A DNA stretch of 64,000 nucleotides from CAG-177 sp003514385 (GTDB lineage: Bacteria; Bacillota; Clostridia; Oscillospirales; Acutalibacteraceae): the NCBI GenBank assembly GCA_051920445.1, contig JBPPLN010000002.1:186001-250000 (forward strand), in the 5' to 3' direction. The translations under genes were made by a program, and so were the position numbers. The notes beneath the pieces are model-generated. The model was given only the letters and a program-made list of their open reading frames with translations, was not told the DNA's origin and searched no databases. Shown here in pieces: positions 40,965 to 49,968 of this stretch (the first letter of the stretch is position 1; each line of letters begins with the position of its first letter).

Positions 40965-42332
40965 ATGGGCAAGAAAGCTGTCGTTCTCAGCGGAGGCGGA
41001 GCAAAGGGCGGCTATCAGATAGGGGTCTGGAAGGTGCTCAGGCAGATGGGATTCACGCCCGACATCGTCGTCGGCACATCCGTCGGCGCACTCAACGGCG
41101 CGCTCATGGCGCTCGACAATTTCGACGCGGCGCTCGACATCTGGGAAAACATGAGCATGGACAGCGTGTTTCAGAATTTCGTCAACATGTCCGACGAAGA
41201 AAACCCCGACCGTGAATCATACATAAAAGAGCTCGCAAAAGAGGCTATTTTCAAGGGCGGCGCGGACTACACCCCGTTGCAGGAGCGCGTCAAATCGCTC
41301 ATGGACGAAGAAAAGCTGCGCACCTCGCCGATACGCTTCGGACTGGTCACGACGATGTTCCCGAAGATAAAGCCCGTCGAAGTTTTCATCGAGGATATTC
41401 CCGAGGGCAAAGCCGCAGACTATGTGCTCGCGAGCGCGGCGGCGTTCCCGTTCATGAAGTCATACAAAATCGGCGAATCCGCTTTTGTCGACGGCGGATA
41501 TTCGGACAACATGCCGGTCAAAATGGCTATCGAAGCGGGTGCTGATGACATTGTGGTGGTCAACATCGGCAAGAATCCCGGTGCAAAGTTCGGCGAGGCG
41601 GACAATGTCTCGTTCAAATATATCAGCAGCAAGAAGCCGCTCAACGATGTTTTCGGCGGTATGCTGATGTTTGACGGCGACATATCGCGCGGGAACATCC
41701 GCCAGGGCGAGCTCGACGCATACAAGGCATATGATCTGCTCGACGGATATTACTATGCGTTCAAGAAATACGAAAAATACAAGATTGCGCCGTTCGAGCC
41801 CTACTGCGCGAAGAAATTCGACGCGATATTCTCGGGTCTCCCGAGCGCGGGCAGAGTAGAGAGAGGCGGGCGCGAAAGCGTGCTGAACTTCCTGCGCGGA
41901 TACGACGACAGACCGTTTGAGTTCAACTCCAACGTGCTCTACTGCGCCGAGACCGCCGGCGATATTTTCGGCATCAACACGCGCGAGGAATACACCGTCG
42001 CGAGCTTCGACAAGCTCATAAATGAGAACGCGACGGCGCTCATCACCGAGGAATATGGCACAAAAATCGATGAACTGACCGAGAAGCTCGACAAGGGTCT
42101 GAGTCTCGATCTGCTCAAGATGGTAGCGAACAATTTCGACAAAAAGTTCCTGCTCGCCTACACGCTGAAAATTCTGCTTGGCGACAGGATAGAATACTCA
42201 GACAAGCGCAGGCTTTGGCTGATAGCGGACATCATGCCGCAGGTATTCTGCGCCGCACTCTACTGCTGCGCGTCGATACTCAACGCCAAAGAACACGGAA
42301 AGGAAACGCAGGATGAAAATAGTAATTCTTGA
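40965..42332 (+). CDS. Patatin-like phospholipase (RssA type)
   Basis: A 455-residue protein. The patatin domain has the oxyanion loop VVLSGGGAKGGYQIGVWKVL, the nucleophile elbow GTSVGALNG (Ser) and the catalytic DGG (FVDGGYSDNMPVKMA). The C-terminal 150 residues are an extra helical segment of unknown role. The start at 40965 is set by GAGGAGG 7 bases upstream and the family start. No signal peptide, so it acts inside the cell on lipids or acyl esters. It overlaps the following dehydrogenase by 20 bases. Confidence 0.92.
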   Translation: MGKKAVVLSGGGAKGGYQIGVWKVLRQMGFTPDIVVGTSVGALNGALMALDNFDAALDIWENMSMDSVFQNFVNMSDEENPDRESYIKELAKEAIFKGGADYTPLQERVKSLMDEEKLRTSPIRFGLVTTMFPKIKPVEVFIEDIPEGKAADYVLASAAAFPFMKSYKIGESAFVDGGYSDNMPVKMAIEAGADDIVVVNIGKNPGAKFGEADNVSFKYISSKKPLNDVFGGMLMFDGDISRGNIRQGELDAYKAYDLLDGYYYAFKKYEKYKIAPFEPYCAKKFDAIFSGLPSAGRVERGGRESVLNFLRGYDDRPFEFNSNVLYCAETAGDIFGINTREEYTVASFDKLINENATALITEEYGTKIDELTEKLDKGLSLDLLKMVANNFDKKFLLAYTLKILLGDRIEYSDKRRLWLIADIMPQVFCAALYCCASILNAKEHGKETQDENSNS

Positions 42333-43272
42333 CGGATACACAACGAACCCCGGGGATCTCAGCTGGGATTTTCTCAACGAATTCGGCACATACACGGTCT
42401 ACGACCGCACGCCGAAAGAGAAGATAGTCGAGCGCGCTCAAGGGTGCGATATAATCATAACCAACAAGACGCCTATAGACGCCCAGACGATAGCCGCCCT
42501 GCCGGAGCTCAAGTTTATCACTCTGCTGAGCACGGGCTTCAATGTTGTTGACGTTGATTTTGCGCGCGAAAAGGGCATCCCGGTTTCAAACGTGCCGTGC
42601 TACAGCACCTCGGCGGTGGCTCAGCTCGTGTTCGCGTTCATTCTTGAACACACCAACCGCGTTGCACTGCACAGCGAAGCGGTCCACGGCGGCGAATGGA
42701 GCAGCTGCCCGAACTTCTGCTTCTGGAAGTCCCCGCTGACCGAGCTCCAGAGCAAAACCATCGGCATCATCGGCTACGGCAAGATAGGCAAGGCGGTCGC
42801 CAAAATTGCAGAAGCTTTCGGCATGGATGTGCTCGCCAATTCGCGCTCCGCAAAAGTCGGAGACTGCGACGGGGCGGTCAGATTCGTTGAAATTGATGAG
42901 CTGCTCAAAAAATCTGACTTTGTGACTCTCCACTGCCCGCTGACTCCGCAGACAACCGGGCTTGTAAACGCCGAGTTTATTGCGAAGATGAAGCCTAACG
43001 CATTTCTCATCAACACCTCGCGCGGCCCCGTAGTTGACGAGCAGGCGCTCGCCGACGCGCTGAAATCGGGCAGGATATCGGGCGCGGGAGTTGACGTTCT
43101 CTCGACCGAGCCGCCGAAAGAAAGCAATCCGCTGCTCGGATGCGAAAACTGCCTGATAACCCCGCACATCGCCTGGGCGGGATTCGAGACGAGGACGAGG
43201 CTCGTCGGAATAGTTGAAGAAAATCTCAGAGCATTTGTCAACGGCGAACCGATAAATGTGGTGAACAAGTAA
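42313..43272 (+). CDS. D-2-hydroxyacid dehydrogenase (glycerate/phosphoglycerate dehydrogenase type)
   Basis: A 319-residue enzyme. The NAD-binding motif is GIIGYGKIGKAVA, the catalytic Arg lies in INTSRGPVVDE, the Glu in the segment GVDVLSTEPP and the His in LITPHIAWAG. Length and motifs fit hydroxypyruvate/glycerate dehydrogenase (HprA-like). The start has GGAAAGG upstream and lies inside the patatin gene, so the two are co-translated. The substrate is not certain. Confidence 0.92.
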   Translation: MKIVILDGYTTNPGDLSWDFLNEFGTYTVYDRTPKEKIVERAQGCDIIITNKTPIDAQTIAALPELKFITLLSTGFNVVDVDFAREKGIPVSNVPCYSTSAVAQLVFAFILEHTNRVALHSEAVHGGEWSSCPNFCFWKSPLTELQSKTIGIIGYGKIGKAVAKIAEAFGMDVLANSRSAKVGDCDGAVRFVEIDELLKKSDFVTLHCPLTPQTTGLVNAEFIAKMKPNAFLINTSRGPVVDEQALADALKSGRISGAGVDVLSTEPPKESNPLLGCENCLITPHIAWAGFETRTRLVGIVEENLRAFVNGEPINVVNK

Positions 43273-43277
43273 AAAGC

Positions 43278-43315
43278 AAAAGGCTGTCGCACTCATATGT
43301 GTCGGCAGCCTTTTT
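43278..43315 (+). terminator. Terminator after the D-2-hydroxyacid dehydrogenase
   Basis: AAAAGGCTGTCG / CGGCAGCCTTTT pairing (one G-U), then a T run. It begins 5 bases after the stop. Confidence 0.8.
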
Positions 43316-43603
43316 AAATTGAACGGTATTGTAAAGCAGGATAAGTTCACTTAGGTTTTGCTCTTGCAATACCCAACTGTAACGCACCGCTGCCGCGTGA
43401 GCGGCACGATATGAAATTGTATAATTCACACTCTGCCTTCGCGTCCTACCATAATCAAGCATTTTATATTTCCCGCGTTTCGGCATTTTCTTTTTGTTTG
43501 AAAAAGAAAACGCCTGCAAAAGAAAAGCAAAACCTACCCATGAGAAACCGTGGGTAGGCTTTGCAAATTCGGAGCATCCACTGAAACAGGATGCTTGATT
43601 TTA
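43316..43603. other. Non-coding gap with two hairpins (288 bp)
   Basis: Between the dehydrogenase and beta-galactosidase genes. Apart from the hairpins at 43527-43564 and 43573-43595, it has AT-rich stretches (for example AAATTGTATAATTC) and a short GCCGCGTGAGCGGC dyad at 43393-43406. No credible gene was found; the reverse open frame here has no family features. Confidence 0.6.
43527..43564 (-). terminator. Terminator of the GH2 beta-galactosidase gene
   Basis: GCAAAACCTACCCA / TGGGTAGGCTTTGC (14 positions, one mismatch), followed on the reverse strand by TTTTCTTTTGC. A second hairpin AGCATCC/GGATGCT lies at 43573-43595. Confidence 0.75.
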
Positions 43604-46600
43604 TCAGAACGAGAGGATGACTTTCATCTCGAGCTTCTTGTATTTGGGAATTTTATACGGCTTTTTGAGCGTTGCGATCGCGGGGACATCGCCGCCGACG
43701 CCCTGCTGTCTGCCGTCGATATTGACGGTCAGGTTCGGTGTGCGCCCAAGCTCGCAGGAGTGAGCCGCATCATAGAGCATCTTCTTCGTATACGGGTGGA
43801 CGCTCATCTCAAACGGAGTTCCTGCCGCAGTCACCGTGACTCCCCTCTCGCCGCCGACCTTGAGCCATCTCACATCGCAGCGGTTGGCGTTCTCCTGCGG
43901 GAACAGGTAATCGTGAATGAAGCTCTCTGCGCTCTGGAAGCGATAAACTCCGAGGCGCGCCGAGGTCTTGCGGTCGCAGTAGTTCTCGTGCGGACCCTTG
44001 CCGTAATACTCTATTCCGTCGACGCCGTCGGTCAGCTCAAAGGTCAGACCGTAGCGCGGCAAATTGACCGGAGTGATGTTCTTGCAGGTCAGCGACGCGG
44101 AGAGCGTGCCGTCCGGGAACACAAGGTATTCGGTAACGATACCCGAAAGATACTTCGTGCGCCACTTGACGCTGAGTTTGACGCAGCTGCCGAAATGCTC
44201 CGCCTTGACGGAAACAGGGCGCATCATGCGCTCTGCGCTGTCGAAAGCGTGCAGACCGATAAGAGTCTTGACCCACTCAAACGGCACCTGAGCCATGCGC
44301 TCGTTGTCGATATTCGCGCGGGAAAACTGCGGGCGAATGCCGCGCTCAAGGCGCTCGACGCCGTCCTTTTTATATGAGCAGAGCTCTCCGGTCTTTTTGC
44401 TGAGCTTCACTTCAAAGCCGTTTCCGGAGACGACATAGCACTTGTCGTTCTTTGAATATTTTATTTCAACTTTCTTGCCGTCCGCTTTCGGAGCAGACGA
44501 AGAATAGTTATACTTGCCGAGAACAAACTGCTCGCGCGCCATGGTGTGACCAGCTTCGAGGTGCATCATATCACGGCGCAGAATCAGCTCGCAGTCGAGA
44601 GTGCGCTCGTTTTCGGTTCTGATATCGAACGGGATATCGACATACGCCTTTTCGAGATAGCCCTTGTCGGGAAGATCGAGCTCGGCGGATTCGATAAGCC
44701 TGCCCTGTTCGCGCAGTTCAAGGCGAAGCTTGAAATTCTCGAGCGAGGTGAACATAAAGCGGTTGAGAATAGCTATTCTGCCGTGGCTGAGCGAGAAATC
44801 GACCTGCTGATAGCATTTGACGACTTCATAATAGTGCGGGTTGGGCGTGCGGTCGCCGCGGAAAACTCCGTTGAAAGCGAAGTTTGAATCATTCGGCTTG
44901 TCGCCGAAGTCGCCGCCGTAGTTCCACTTATCCTTGCCGTCTGCGGTCTTTGTTCTTATCGCCTGGTCGGCAAAATCCCAGATATATCCGCCTGCGAGAC
45001 GGTCATATTTTTTGAAATCCTCCCAGTAATCGGCGAAGTTGCCCATGCTGTTGCCCATGGCATGGGAATATTCGCACTCAATGAACGGCTTGTCGATATA
45101 ATCCGAAGGCTTGAGATGATAACCGAGACCGAGGTTCCAGAGCGCGCGGCTGTGGATATGCGGCTTGTTCTCGCCTATCTCCTTCATCGCGGTCTGCACG
45201 GTGTACATCTCGCTGAACAGATCGCTCGTTTTGAGCTTCGCGTCGGGTTCATAGTGAACCGGGCGGGTCTTGTCTATCTTCAGAATCTCCTTCTTCATCT
45301 CGGCGAATGCGTTGCCGTTGCCGGACTCGTTACCGAGCGACCAGAAGAGAATGCAGGAGTGGTTCTTATAGCTGTTAACCATATTGCGCACGCGGTAGCA
45401 GCACTCGGCTGTCCAATGCGGATCACTGCGCGGGACGCGCGTTGCGAGGCCGTGGGTCTCGAGGTTGTTCTCGCTCATGACGAGAATGCCTATCTCGTCG
45501 CACAGCTCATAGAAACGGCGAGAATTCGGATAATGGCAGGTACGCACATTGGTTATGTTGCTGTTCTTGAGCAGTTCAAGGTCGCTTCTGATTATGCTCT
45601 CGGGCACGGCGTGGCCGTAGTCCGGGTGGAAATCATGGCGGTTGACACCGCAGATTTTGAGCGGAACGCCGTTGAGCAGAATGAACGGACCTCTGCCCGT
45701 CTTGCGGTCATAGGGCGTTATCTTCACTTCTCTGAAGCCGAATTTATGCTCCCTGCGGTCGGTGTATTCGCCGCCGGAAAGAGTGACACGGACGGTATAG
45801 AGATACGGATCTTCATGGCTCCAGAGTTCAAAATTGCTGACGGGTATTTCAAAAGAAATATTGCAATATTCGCCGTCCGCGAGGGGTTTTACATCCGCTT
45901 CGGCAGACGCGAATCCTGCGCCGTCGGCGCGAAGAATCTCGACTTTGAACTTGCCGCCGTCGAACTGAGCGCGGCGCGCCTTGACAACACAGTCGAGCTT
46001 GAACACGGCGGATTTGAAATCCTCCGCCATCTCGCTGCGCATATACATATCCTCTATAAAAACTTTCGGCTCATAGACGAGCGTCACATCGCGGAAGATA
46101 CCGGAGAGGCGCCACATATCCTGGTCCTCAAGATAGCTGCCCGTGCAGTAGCGGCGCACAGTGACTGCAAGGCGGTTGGTGCCCGGATGAACAAAGTCCG
46201 TTATATCGTACTCGCACTCGTCGAAAGTATCCTGAGAATAGCCGACAAACTTGCCGTTAACAAACACTTCGCCGCTCGAATTGATGCCGCCGAAGTGAAT
46301 GAATATATTGTCCTCGGTCTCGGCGACCTCAAACTCGCGGACATAGAGTCCGCAGGAGTTTAGCTCCGGCTTTATGTAGGGAACCTTCGTGGTGGAGATT
46401 GCCTTGGGATAATTGATATTGGTATATATCGGGGTGTCGTAGCCCTTTATCTGCCACTCGGACGGGACTTCGAGATCGTCGAACGAGCTCAAATCAAAAT
46501 CGGGCGCATAGTAGCCCTCGATGATATCGTTGACGCTCTCGCAATAATGGAATTTCCAGACGCCGTTGAGGTTGACGGTCTTTTTCTCCCACGTCTCATC

Positions 46601-46690
46601 GCGCGGAAAGCCGGCTGCGCTTCGCGGCTCTGTGTTGACGGAATATACGTCTATATCCTGCCAAAATTCTTTCTCTGTATTTTTTGCCAT
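43604..46690 (-). CDS. lacZ: Beta-galactosidase, GH2 (LacZ type)
   Basis: A 1028-residue five-domain GH2 enzyme. The sugar-binding jelly roll (VNLNGVWKFHYCESV) is followed by immunoglobulin-like domains and the TIM barrel (RHDFHPDYGHAVPE). The acid/base is Glu455 (SLGNESGNG) and the nucleophile Glu540 (FIECEYSHAMGNS). The C-terminal beta-galactosidase small chain (YGKGPHENYCDRKTSARLG) is complete. No signal peptide. It splits lactose or beta-galactosides from glycans after import. The start at 46690 follows GGGAGGG by 5 bases. It has its own promoter and terminator. Confidence 0.96.
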   Translation of the reverse strand: MAKNTEKEFWQDIDVYSVNTEPRSAAGFPRDETWEKKTVNLNGVWKFHYCESVNDIIEGYYAPDFDLSSFDDLEVPSEWQIKGYDTPIYTNINYPKAISTTKVPYIKPELNSCGLYVREFEVAETEDNIFIHFGGINSSGEVFVNGKFVGYSQDTFDECEYDITDFVHPGTNRLAVTVRRYCTGSYLEDQDMWRLSGIFRDVTLVYEPKVFIEDMYMRSEMAEDFKSAVFKLDCVVKARRAQFDGGKFKVEILRADGAGFASAEADVKPLADGEYCNISFEIPVSNFELWSHEDPYLYTVRVTLSGGEYTDRREHKFGFREVKITPYDRKTGRGPFILLNGVPLKICGVNRHDFHPDYGHAVPESIIRSDLELLKNSNITNVRTCHYPNSRRFYELCDEIGILVMSENNLETHGLATRVPRSDPHWTAECCYRVRNMVNSYKNHSCILFWSLGNESGNGNAFAEMKKEILKIDKTRPVHYEPDAKLKTSDLFSEMYTVQTAMKEIGENKPHIHSRALWNLGLGYHLKPSDYIDKPFIECEYSHAMGNSMGNFADYWEDFKKYDRLAGGYIWDFADQAIRTKTADGKDKWNYGGDFGDKPNDSNFAFNGVFRGDRTPNPHYYEVVKCYQQVDFSLSHGRIAILNRFMFTSLENFKLRLELREQGRLIESAELDLPDKGYLEKAYVDIPFDIRTENERTLDCELILRRDMMHLEAGHTMAREQFVLGKYNYSSSAPKADGKKVEIKYSKNDKCYVVSGNGFEVKLSKKTGELCSYKKDGVERLERGIRPQFSRANIDNERMAQVPFEWVKTLIGLHAFDSAERMMRPVSVKAEHFGSCVKLSVKWRTKYLSGIVTEYLVFPDGTLSASLTCKNITPVNLPRYGLTFELTDGVDGIEYYGKGPHENYCDRKTSARLGVYRFQSAESFIHDYLFPQENANRCDVRWLKVGGERGVTVTAAGTPFEMSVHPYTKKMLYDAAHSCELGRTPNLTVNIDGRQQGVGGDVPAIATLKKPYKIPKYKKLEMKVILSF

Positions 46691-46724
46691 AATGACCCTC
46701 CCTGGAAATGAAAGTCTTTTGATA

Positions 46725-46754
46725 ATATTATCATACACCGAGCGTTCCAGTCAA
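46725..46754 (-). promoter_or_regulatory. lacZ promoter with palindromic -10 region
   Basis: On the reverse strand TTGACT, 18 bases, TAATAT. The -10 is within GATAATATTATC (46721-46732), a perfect 12-bp palindrome that could be an operator. Confidence 0.65.
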
Positions 46755-46774
46755 GAACGCAAAAGTATAAAAAC

Positions 46775-46806
46775 GGCGTGCGCCGCCTTTTTGAGCTTCG
46801 CACGCC
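46775..46806 (-). terminator. Terminator after the phosphohexomutase gene
   Basis: GGCGTGCG / CGCACGCC with a 16-base loop. On the reverse strand GTTTTTATACTTTT follows. Confidence 0.75.
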
Positions 46807-46813
46807 TTCAGCC

Positions 46814-48298
46814 TCAGTTCAGCTTGTCGTATGCTTTCAAAAATTCAGTCACATCGGCGAGCATTTTTTCCGTGCCACCCGCGGTGTTGCTCTCGAGATT
46901 CAGAACGAGAATCGGGTCATGCACACTCATGCGCAGCAGAAACCATCCGTCGCCGTTATCTTTGTCAGTATTTATTCTGATACCCTCGTAGTTTATCTTC
47001 TCCGCCTGCCAGCCGTCGCGCTCTTCGGCGAGAGCTTTCAGGTCGGCTATGACTTTTTCGCCGTATGGCTTGAAATCTTCAAGGTCTATCTTGAACCTGC
47101 GCTCAAGCTCCTCCGCCGGCTCTTCGAGGTCGGAAATGAAGCTCTCAAGGCTTCCGCCGCTCTTTTTGAGCAGAGCCGCTTTTATTATCAGCTTCGTAAC
47201 GAGATACGCGCCGTCGTCGAGATAGTAATTCTCCCTGAATGCGGCATGACCGGATGTCTCTATCGCAAGCGGGCAGTCGATGCCCTCTTTATTGAGTTCT
47301 ATTTGCTTGTTGATAACATTTTTATAGCCGCGCTTAAATCTGATATGCTTGCCGCCATGCGCCTCGATGAACTTCGTGAGTCCTGCGGAGGTTACGGAGT
47401 CGGTGACTATAACCGCGCCCGGCTCGTTTTCAAGTATAACAGCCGATATCATGGCGACAAGGCGGTTGCGGTTGAGTTCTCTGCCATCCGAGAGAATGCA
47501 GCCCGCTCTGTCAACATCGGTGTCGAAAACAATGCCGAAATCGGCGTTTGTCTGCCTGACCCGCTCAGCGGCGCTGTCTATCATCACAGAAGATTCGGGG
47601 TTCGGCACATATACGGGGAAGTTGCCGTCCGGCTCGAGATTCATGCTCGGCGAGACATCGGCACCCAGAGGAGCGAGGACTTCGGAAGCGTAGAAGCCGC
47701 CCGCGCCGTTTCCGGCGTCTACCATTATTCTCATACCCGCAAGAGGTTTGTCGGCCTCGTCCACGCCGATGCCTTTGCAGATAAGCGAGCGCAGATGCGC
47801 GGCGTACTGCTTCATATGGTCGCACGAGGTTATTTTGGCAGGAGCATCGCCGAGTTCGATATCCTCGGCTTTTTCAAGTATGTAAGCGATATCGGGCGAA
47901 TCGAGTCCGCCGTCGACGGTGAAAAATTTGAGTCCGTTTCTATCGCCCGGATGGTGGCTCGCGGTCATCTGAACGGAGCCGTCACAGGGCAGATCGAGCA
48001 CAGCCATAAACATGGCGGGAGTGGAGCTGAGCGAGCAGTCGATTATATTGACGCCGCGCAAAGCGAGTCCCCTGACGACCGCCGCGCTTATACGCCCGGC
48101 CGAAAGGCGCGGATCGTGACCGATGGCAACGGTGAGCTTATCCGCCGCTTTGCCTGTCTTTTCGCTGAGAAAATCCGCAAACGCCGCGCTCGCCTTTGAG
48201 ATAAACTCATCACTCATATAGAGCGGCTCGTCGCCGTTTCCGATGCCTATTCCGCGGATATCCGTTCCGCTCTTGAACTTTTTATAGATGCCTGTCAT
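46814..48298 (-). CDS. Phosphomannomutase/phosphoglucomutase
   Basis: A 494-residue alpha-D-phosphohexomutase with four domains. The phosphoserine loop is MTASHHPGDRNGLKFF (family usually TASHNP; here His replaces Asn). The metal loop is VFDTDVDRAG, the sugar-binding loop AIETSGHAAF, and the phosphate loop at the C-terminus is less conserved. It interconverts hexose 1- and 6-phosphates, linking Leloir galactose and glycan kinases to glycolysis and feeding sugar nucleotides for exopolysaccharide. The ATG overlaps no neighbour; GGAGGAACGG lies upstream. Confidence 0.93.
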   Translation of the reverse strand: MTGIYKKFKSGTDIRGIGIGNGDEPLYMSDEFISKASAAFADFLSEKTGKAADKLTVAIGHDPRLSAGRISAAVVRGLALRGVNIIDCSLSSTPAMFMAVLDLPCDGSVQMTASHHPGDRNGLKFFTVDGGLDSPDIAYILEKAEDIELGDAPAKITSCDHMKQYAAHLRSLICKGIGVDEADKPLAGMRIMVDAGNGAGGFYASEVLAPLGADVSPSMNLEPDGNFPVYVPNPESSVMIDSAAERVRQTNADFGIVFDTDVDRAGCILSDGRELNRNRLVAMISAVILENEPGAVIVTDSVTSAGLTKFIEAHGGKHIRFKRGYKNVINKQIELNKEGIDCPLAIETSGHAAFRENYYLDDGAYLVTKLIIKAALLKKSGGSLESFISDLEEPAEELERRFKIDLEDFKPYGEKVIADLKALAEERDGWQAEKINYEGIRINTDKDNGDGWFLLRMSVHDPILVLNLESNTAGGTEKMLADVTEFLKAYDKLN

Positions 48299-48323
48299 AT
48301 CCGTTCCTCCCGTTTCTTCTGCG

Positions 48324-48656
48324 TCATTCGGCGCAGATATCGTTTTTGATTTTGCCGTAGGTCTTTTCGCCTATCCCGTCGACATTCGTTATCTCCCACG
48401 GATAGATAAATTCTCCGTGCTCCTCGCGGTAGCCGATAATATTTTCGGCTTTCTTCTCTCCGATGCCGTCGAGCGCGGTCAGCTCTTCTTTGTCGGCGGA
48501 GTTTATGTCTATTCCGTCGCCGTGTGAAGAAGTATATTGAATTATACTCCCGGCGCGGCTCGGAGAGAACCGCAGGGCAAATGCCGCAGATATTGCGACA
48601 GCGAGCAGAATGAACGCGGACGCCGCAAGCAGAATTTCGTTTTTCGATCTGCTCAC
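48324..48656 (-). CDS. ComEA-like helix-hairpin-helix membrane protein
   Basis: A 110-residue protein. An N-terminal TM helix (LLAASAFILLAVAISAAFAL) precedes a short spacer and two helix-hairpin-helix motifs: DINSADKEELTALDGIGEKKAENIIGY and ITNVDGIGEKTYGKI. The start is GTG at 48656 (GGAGGT 7 bases upstream); an in-frame GTG at 48665 overlaps that site. ComEA binds incoming DNA at the membrane during natural uptake. Without comEC nearby, uptake cannot be claimed; non-specific DNA binding outside the membrane is supported. Same direction as the mutase, 25 bases upstream. Confidence 0.88.
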   Translation of the reverse strand: MSRSKNEILLAASAFILLAVAISAAFALRFSPSRAGSIIQYTSSHGDGIDINSADKEELTALDGIGEKKAENIIGYREEHGEFIYPWEITNVDGIGEKTYGKIKNDICAE

Positions 48657-48722
48657 AGCGTCCACCTCCGGTAAATTATTGAATTTATTGTAACATATGG
48701 CAGGAGGGATTTCAACCGATTA

Positions 48723-49964
48723 TTATTTCAAAAATTCCACCAACTCATCCGTGTCGCGCGGGTTGATGCGTTTGGAGATTATATATGTCTTGTCGCTGCC
48801 GTCCGCGTTTTTCTCGCCGAAGCGGCCGTAGGACGAGGTGACTGCCGTGCCGTCGGGAAGCACGACATTGCCGCAATAGGCGGTGTCGGCATTCGCGTCT
48901 ATTTCGGGCTCGGTCTGACCGTCGAGATAAGTGTGGGCAATCTTGATTCGATAGTCGCCCTCGGTGCCGTTTTTCAGATCGTCGTAGCTGCCTATCCACG
49001 CTATCCAGCCCTCGCTGTACCAGTCGCCGTTGTCGGAATGGAGCTTCACTTTTTCCGGGTCACGCTCTATCGAGCGAAAGGTTATAAACAGCCTGCCGTC
49101 TTTCAGATAGTCCGCTTTATGGCGCTCGCCGTTGAGAGCCGCGGGGGCATGGACGGGTTCCGACCATGTTTTTCCCTCATCGCGTGAAAACGAGATAAGT
49201 GAATTTTCCTTCTTCGTGTTCGAGCGCGAGATGAGACAGAGCTCGTCGCCCGCTCCCCTGTCGCTTCGTATAACTTCGACCTCGCACATATTCGAACGCA
49301 GTTCTATATCTCTGTGGGCGGCAAAATATTTTTCCGGCTCGCTCCACTGCACGCACCCATCGGGGGTGAAGCTGAGGATGGTTTTGTAGTTATAGAAATC
49401 GCCGTCGTGGAAAAAGCCCATCCATTTGTCGACAAATTTGCCGTTCTCCTTGAGCCTTGTCAGCGACGCCATGGCGACTATCGGAATAAGCTCATAGCCG
49501 TCGGCTCGCGAATAAAATGTCTCAAACTCGCTCCATGTTTCGCCCTCGTCGCAGGAGACGGAGCAGTTGAAGCCGCCGGGGGTGTCCATTCCGGGCCACT
49601 TGGAGTTGGCGGAAATGAGAATCAATTTATCCGGCGTGCTGTCCGAAAATTCGAGGCAGTAGACAGTCGGAGTCTCGAGCGATTTTTTCCACGACTCGGG
49701 CGGAGAGGCTATATTTTTTGTGTAGCTGCGCCCGCCATCCGCGCTTATTTTATTGAGAACGGCGCCCTTGCCGTGGCCGTGGGGATATACAGTAAGAATA
49801 TCGCCGTTTTTGAGCAGAACGGAGTCGGGGTGGCCGAGATAACTTTCGCTGTCATCGACCACGGTCTGTTCGTATAGATAAGCGTACTTTTCCGCTGTAT
49901 CCTCCGGCTTCACGCTCAGATCGAGCTGAGGGACGGTATAATTTTTGCCGATAAAATCATTCAC
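48723..49964 (-). CDS. Sialidase-fold (BNR/Asp-box) glycoside hydrolase-like protein
   Basis: A 413-residue six-bladed propeller protein. Three Asp boxes are visible: SADGGRSYT, SCDEGETWS and SRDEGKTWS. The N-terminal LGHPDSVLLKNGDIL occupies the place of the FRIP motif of GH33 sialidases, and that motif is absent, so the activity may not be sialidase. No signal peptide. The start is GTG at 49964 with GGAG 9 bases upstream. It begins four bases after the GH27 gene, so they form an operon. Probably hydrolyses or binds an imported glycan. Confidence 0.8.
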   Translation of the reverse strand: MNDFIGKNYTVPQLDLSVKPEDTAEKYAYLYEQTVVDDSESYLGHPDSVLLKNGDILTVYPHGHGKGAVLNKISADGGRSYTKNIASPPESWKKSLETPTVYCLEFSDSTPDKLILISANSKWPGMDTPGGFNCSVSCDEGETWSEFETFYSRADGYELIPIVAMASLTRLKENGKFVDKWMGFFHDGDFYNYKTILSFTPDGCVQWSEPEKYFAAHRDIELRSNMCEVEVIRSDRGAGDELCLISRSNTKKENSLISFSRDEGKTWSEPVHAPAALNGERHKADYLKDGRLFITFRSIERDPEKVKLHSDNGDWYSEGWIAWIGSYDDLKNGTEGDYRIKIAHTYLDGQTEPEIDANADTAYCGNVVLPDGTAVTSSYGRFGEKNADGSDKTYIISKRINPRDTDELVEFLK

Positions 49965-49968
49965 AGTT

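Noticed and set aside
43238..43519. Reverse-strand frame (93 codons) in the gap before lacZ
   Set aside because: It overlaps the dehydrogenase end and its terminator, has odd composition, no ribosome site and no recognisable fold.
45062..46363. Long plus-strand frame (433 codons) in lacZ
   Set aside because: Antisense shadow of a complete GH2 gene with catalytic motifs on the other strand.
46778..48199. Plus-strand frame (473 codons) over the phosphohexomutase
   Set aside because: Antisense shadow; all mutase motifs are on the reverse strand.
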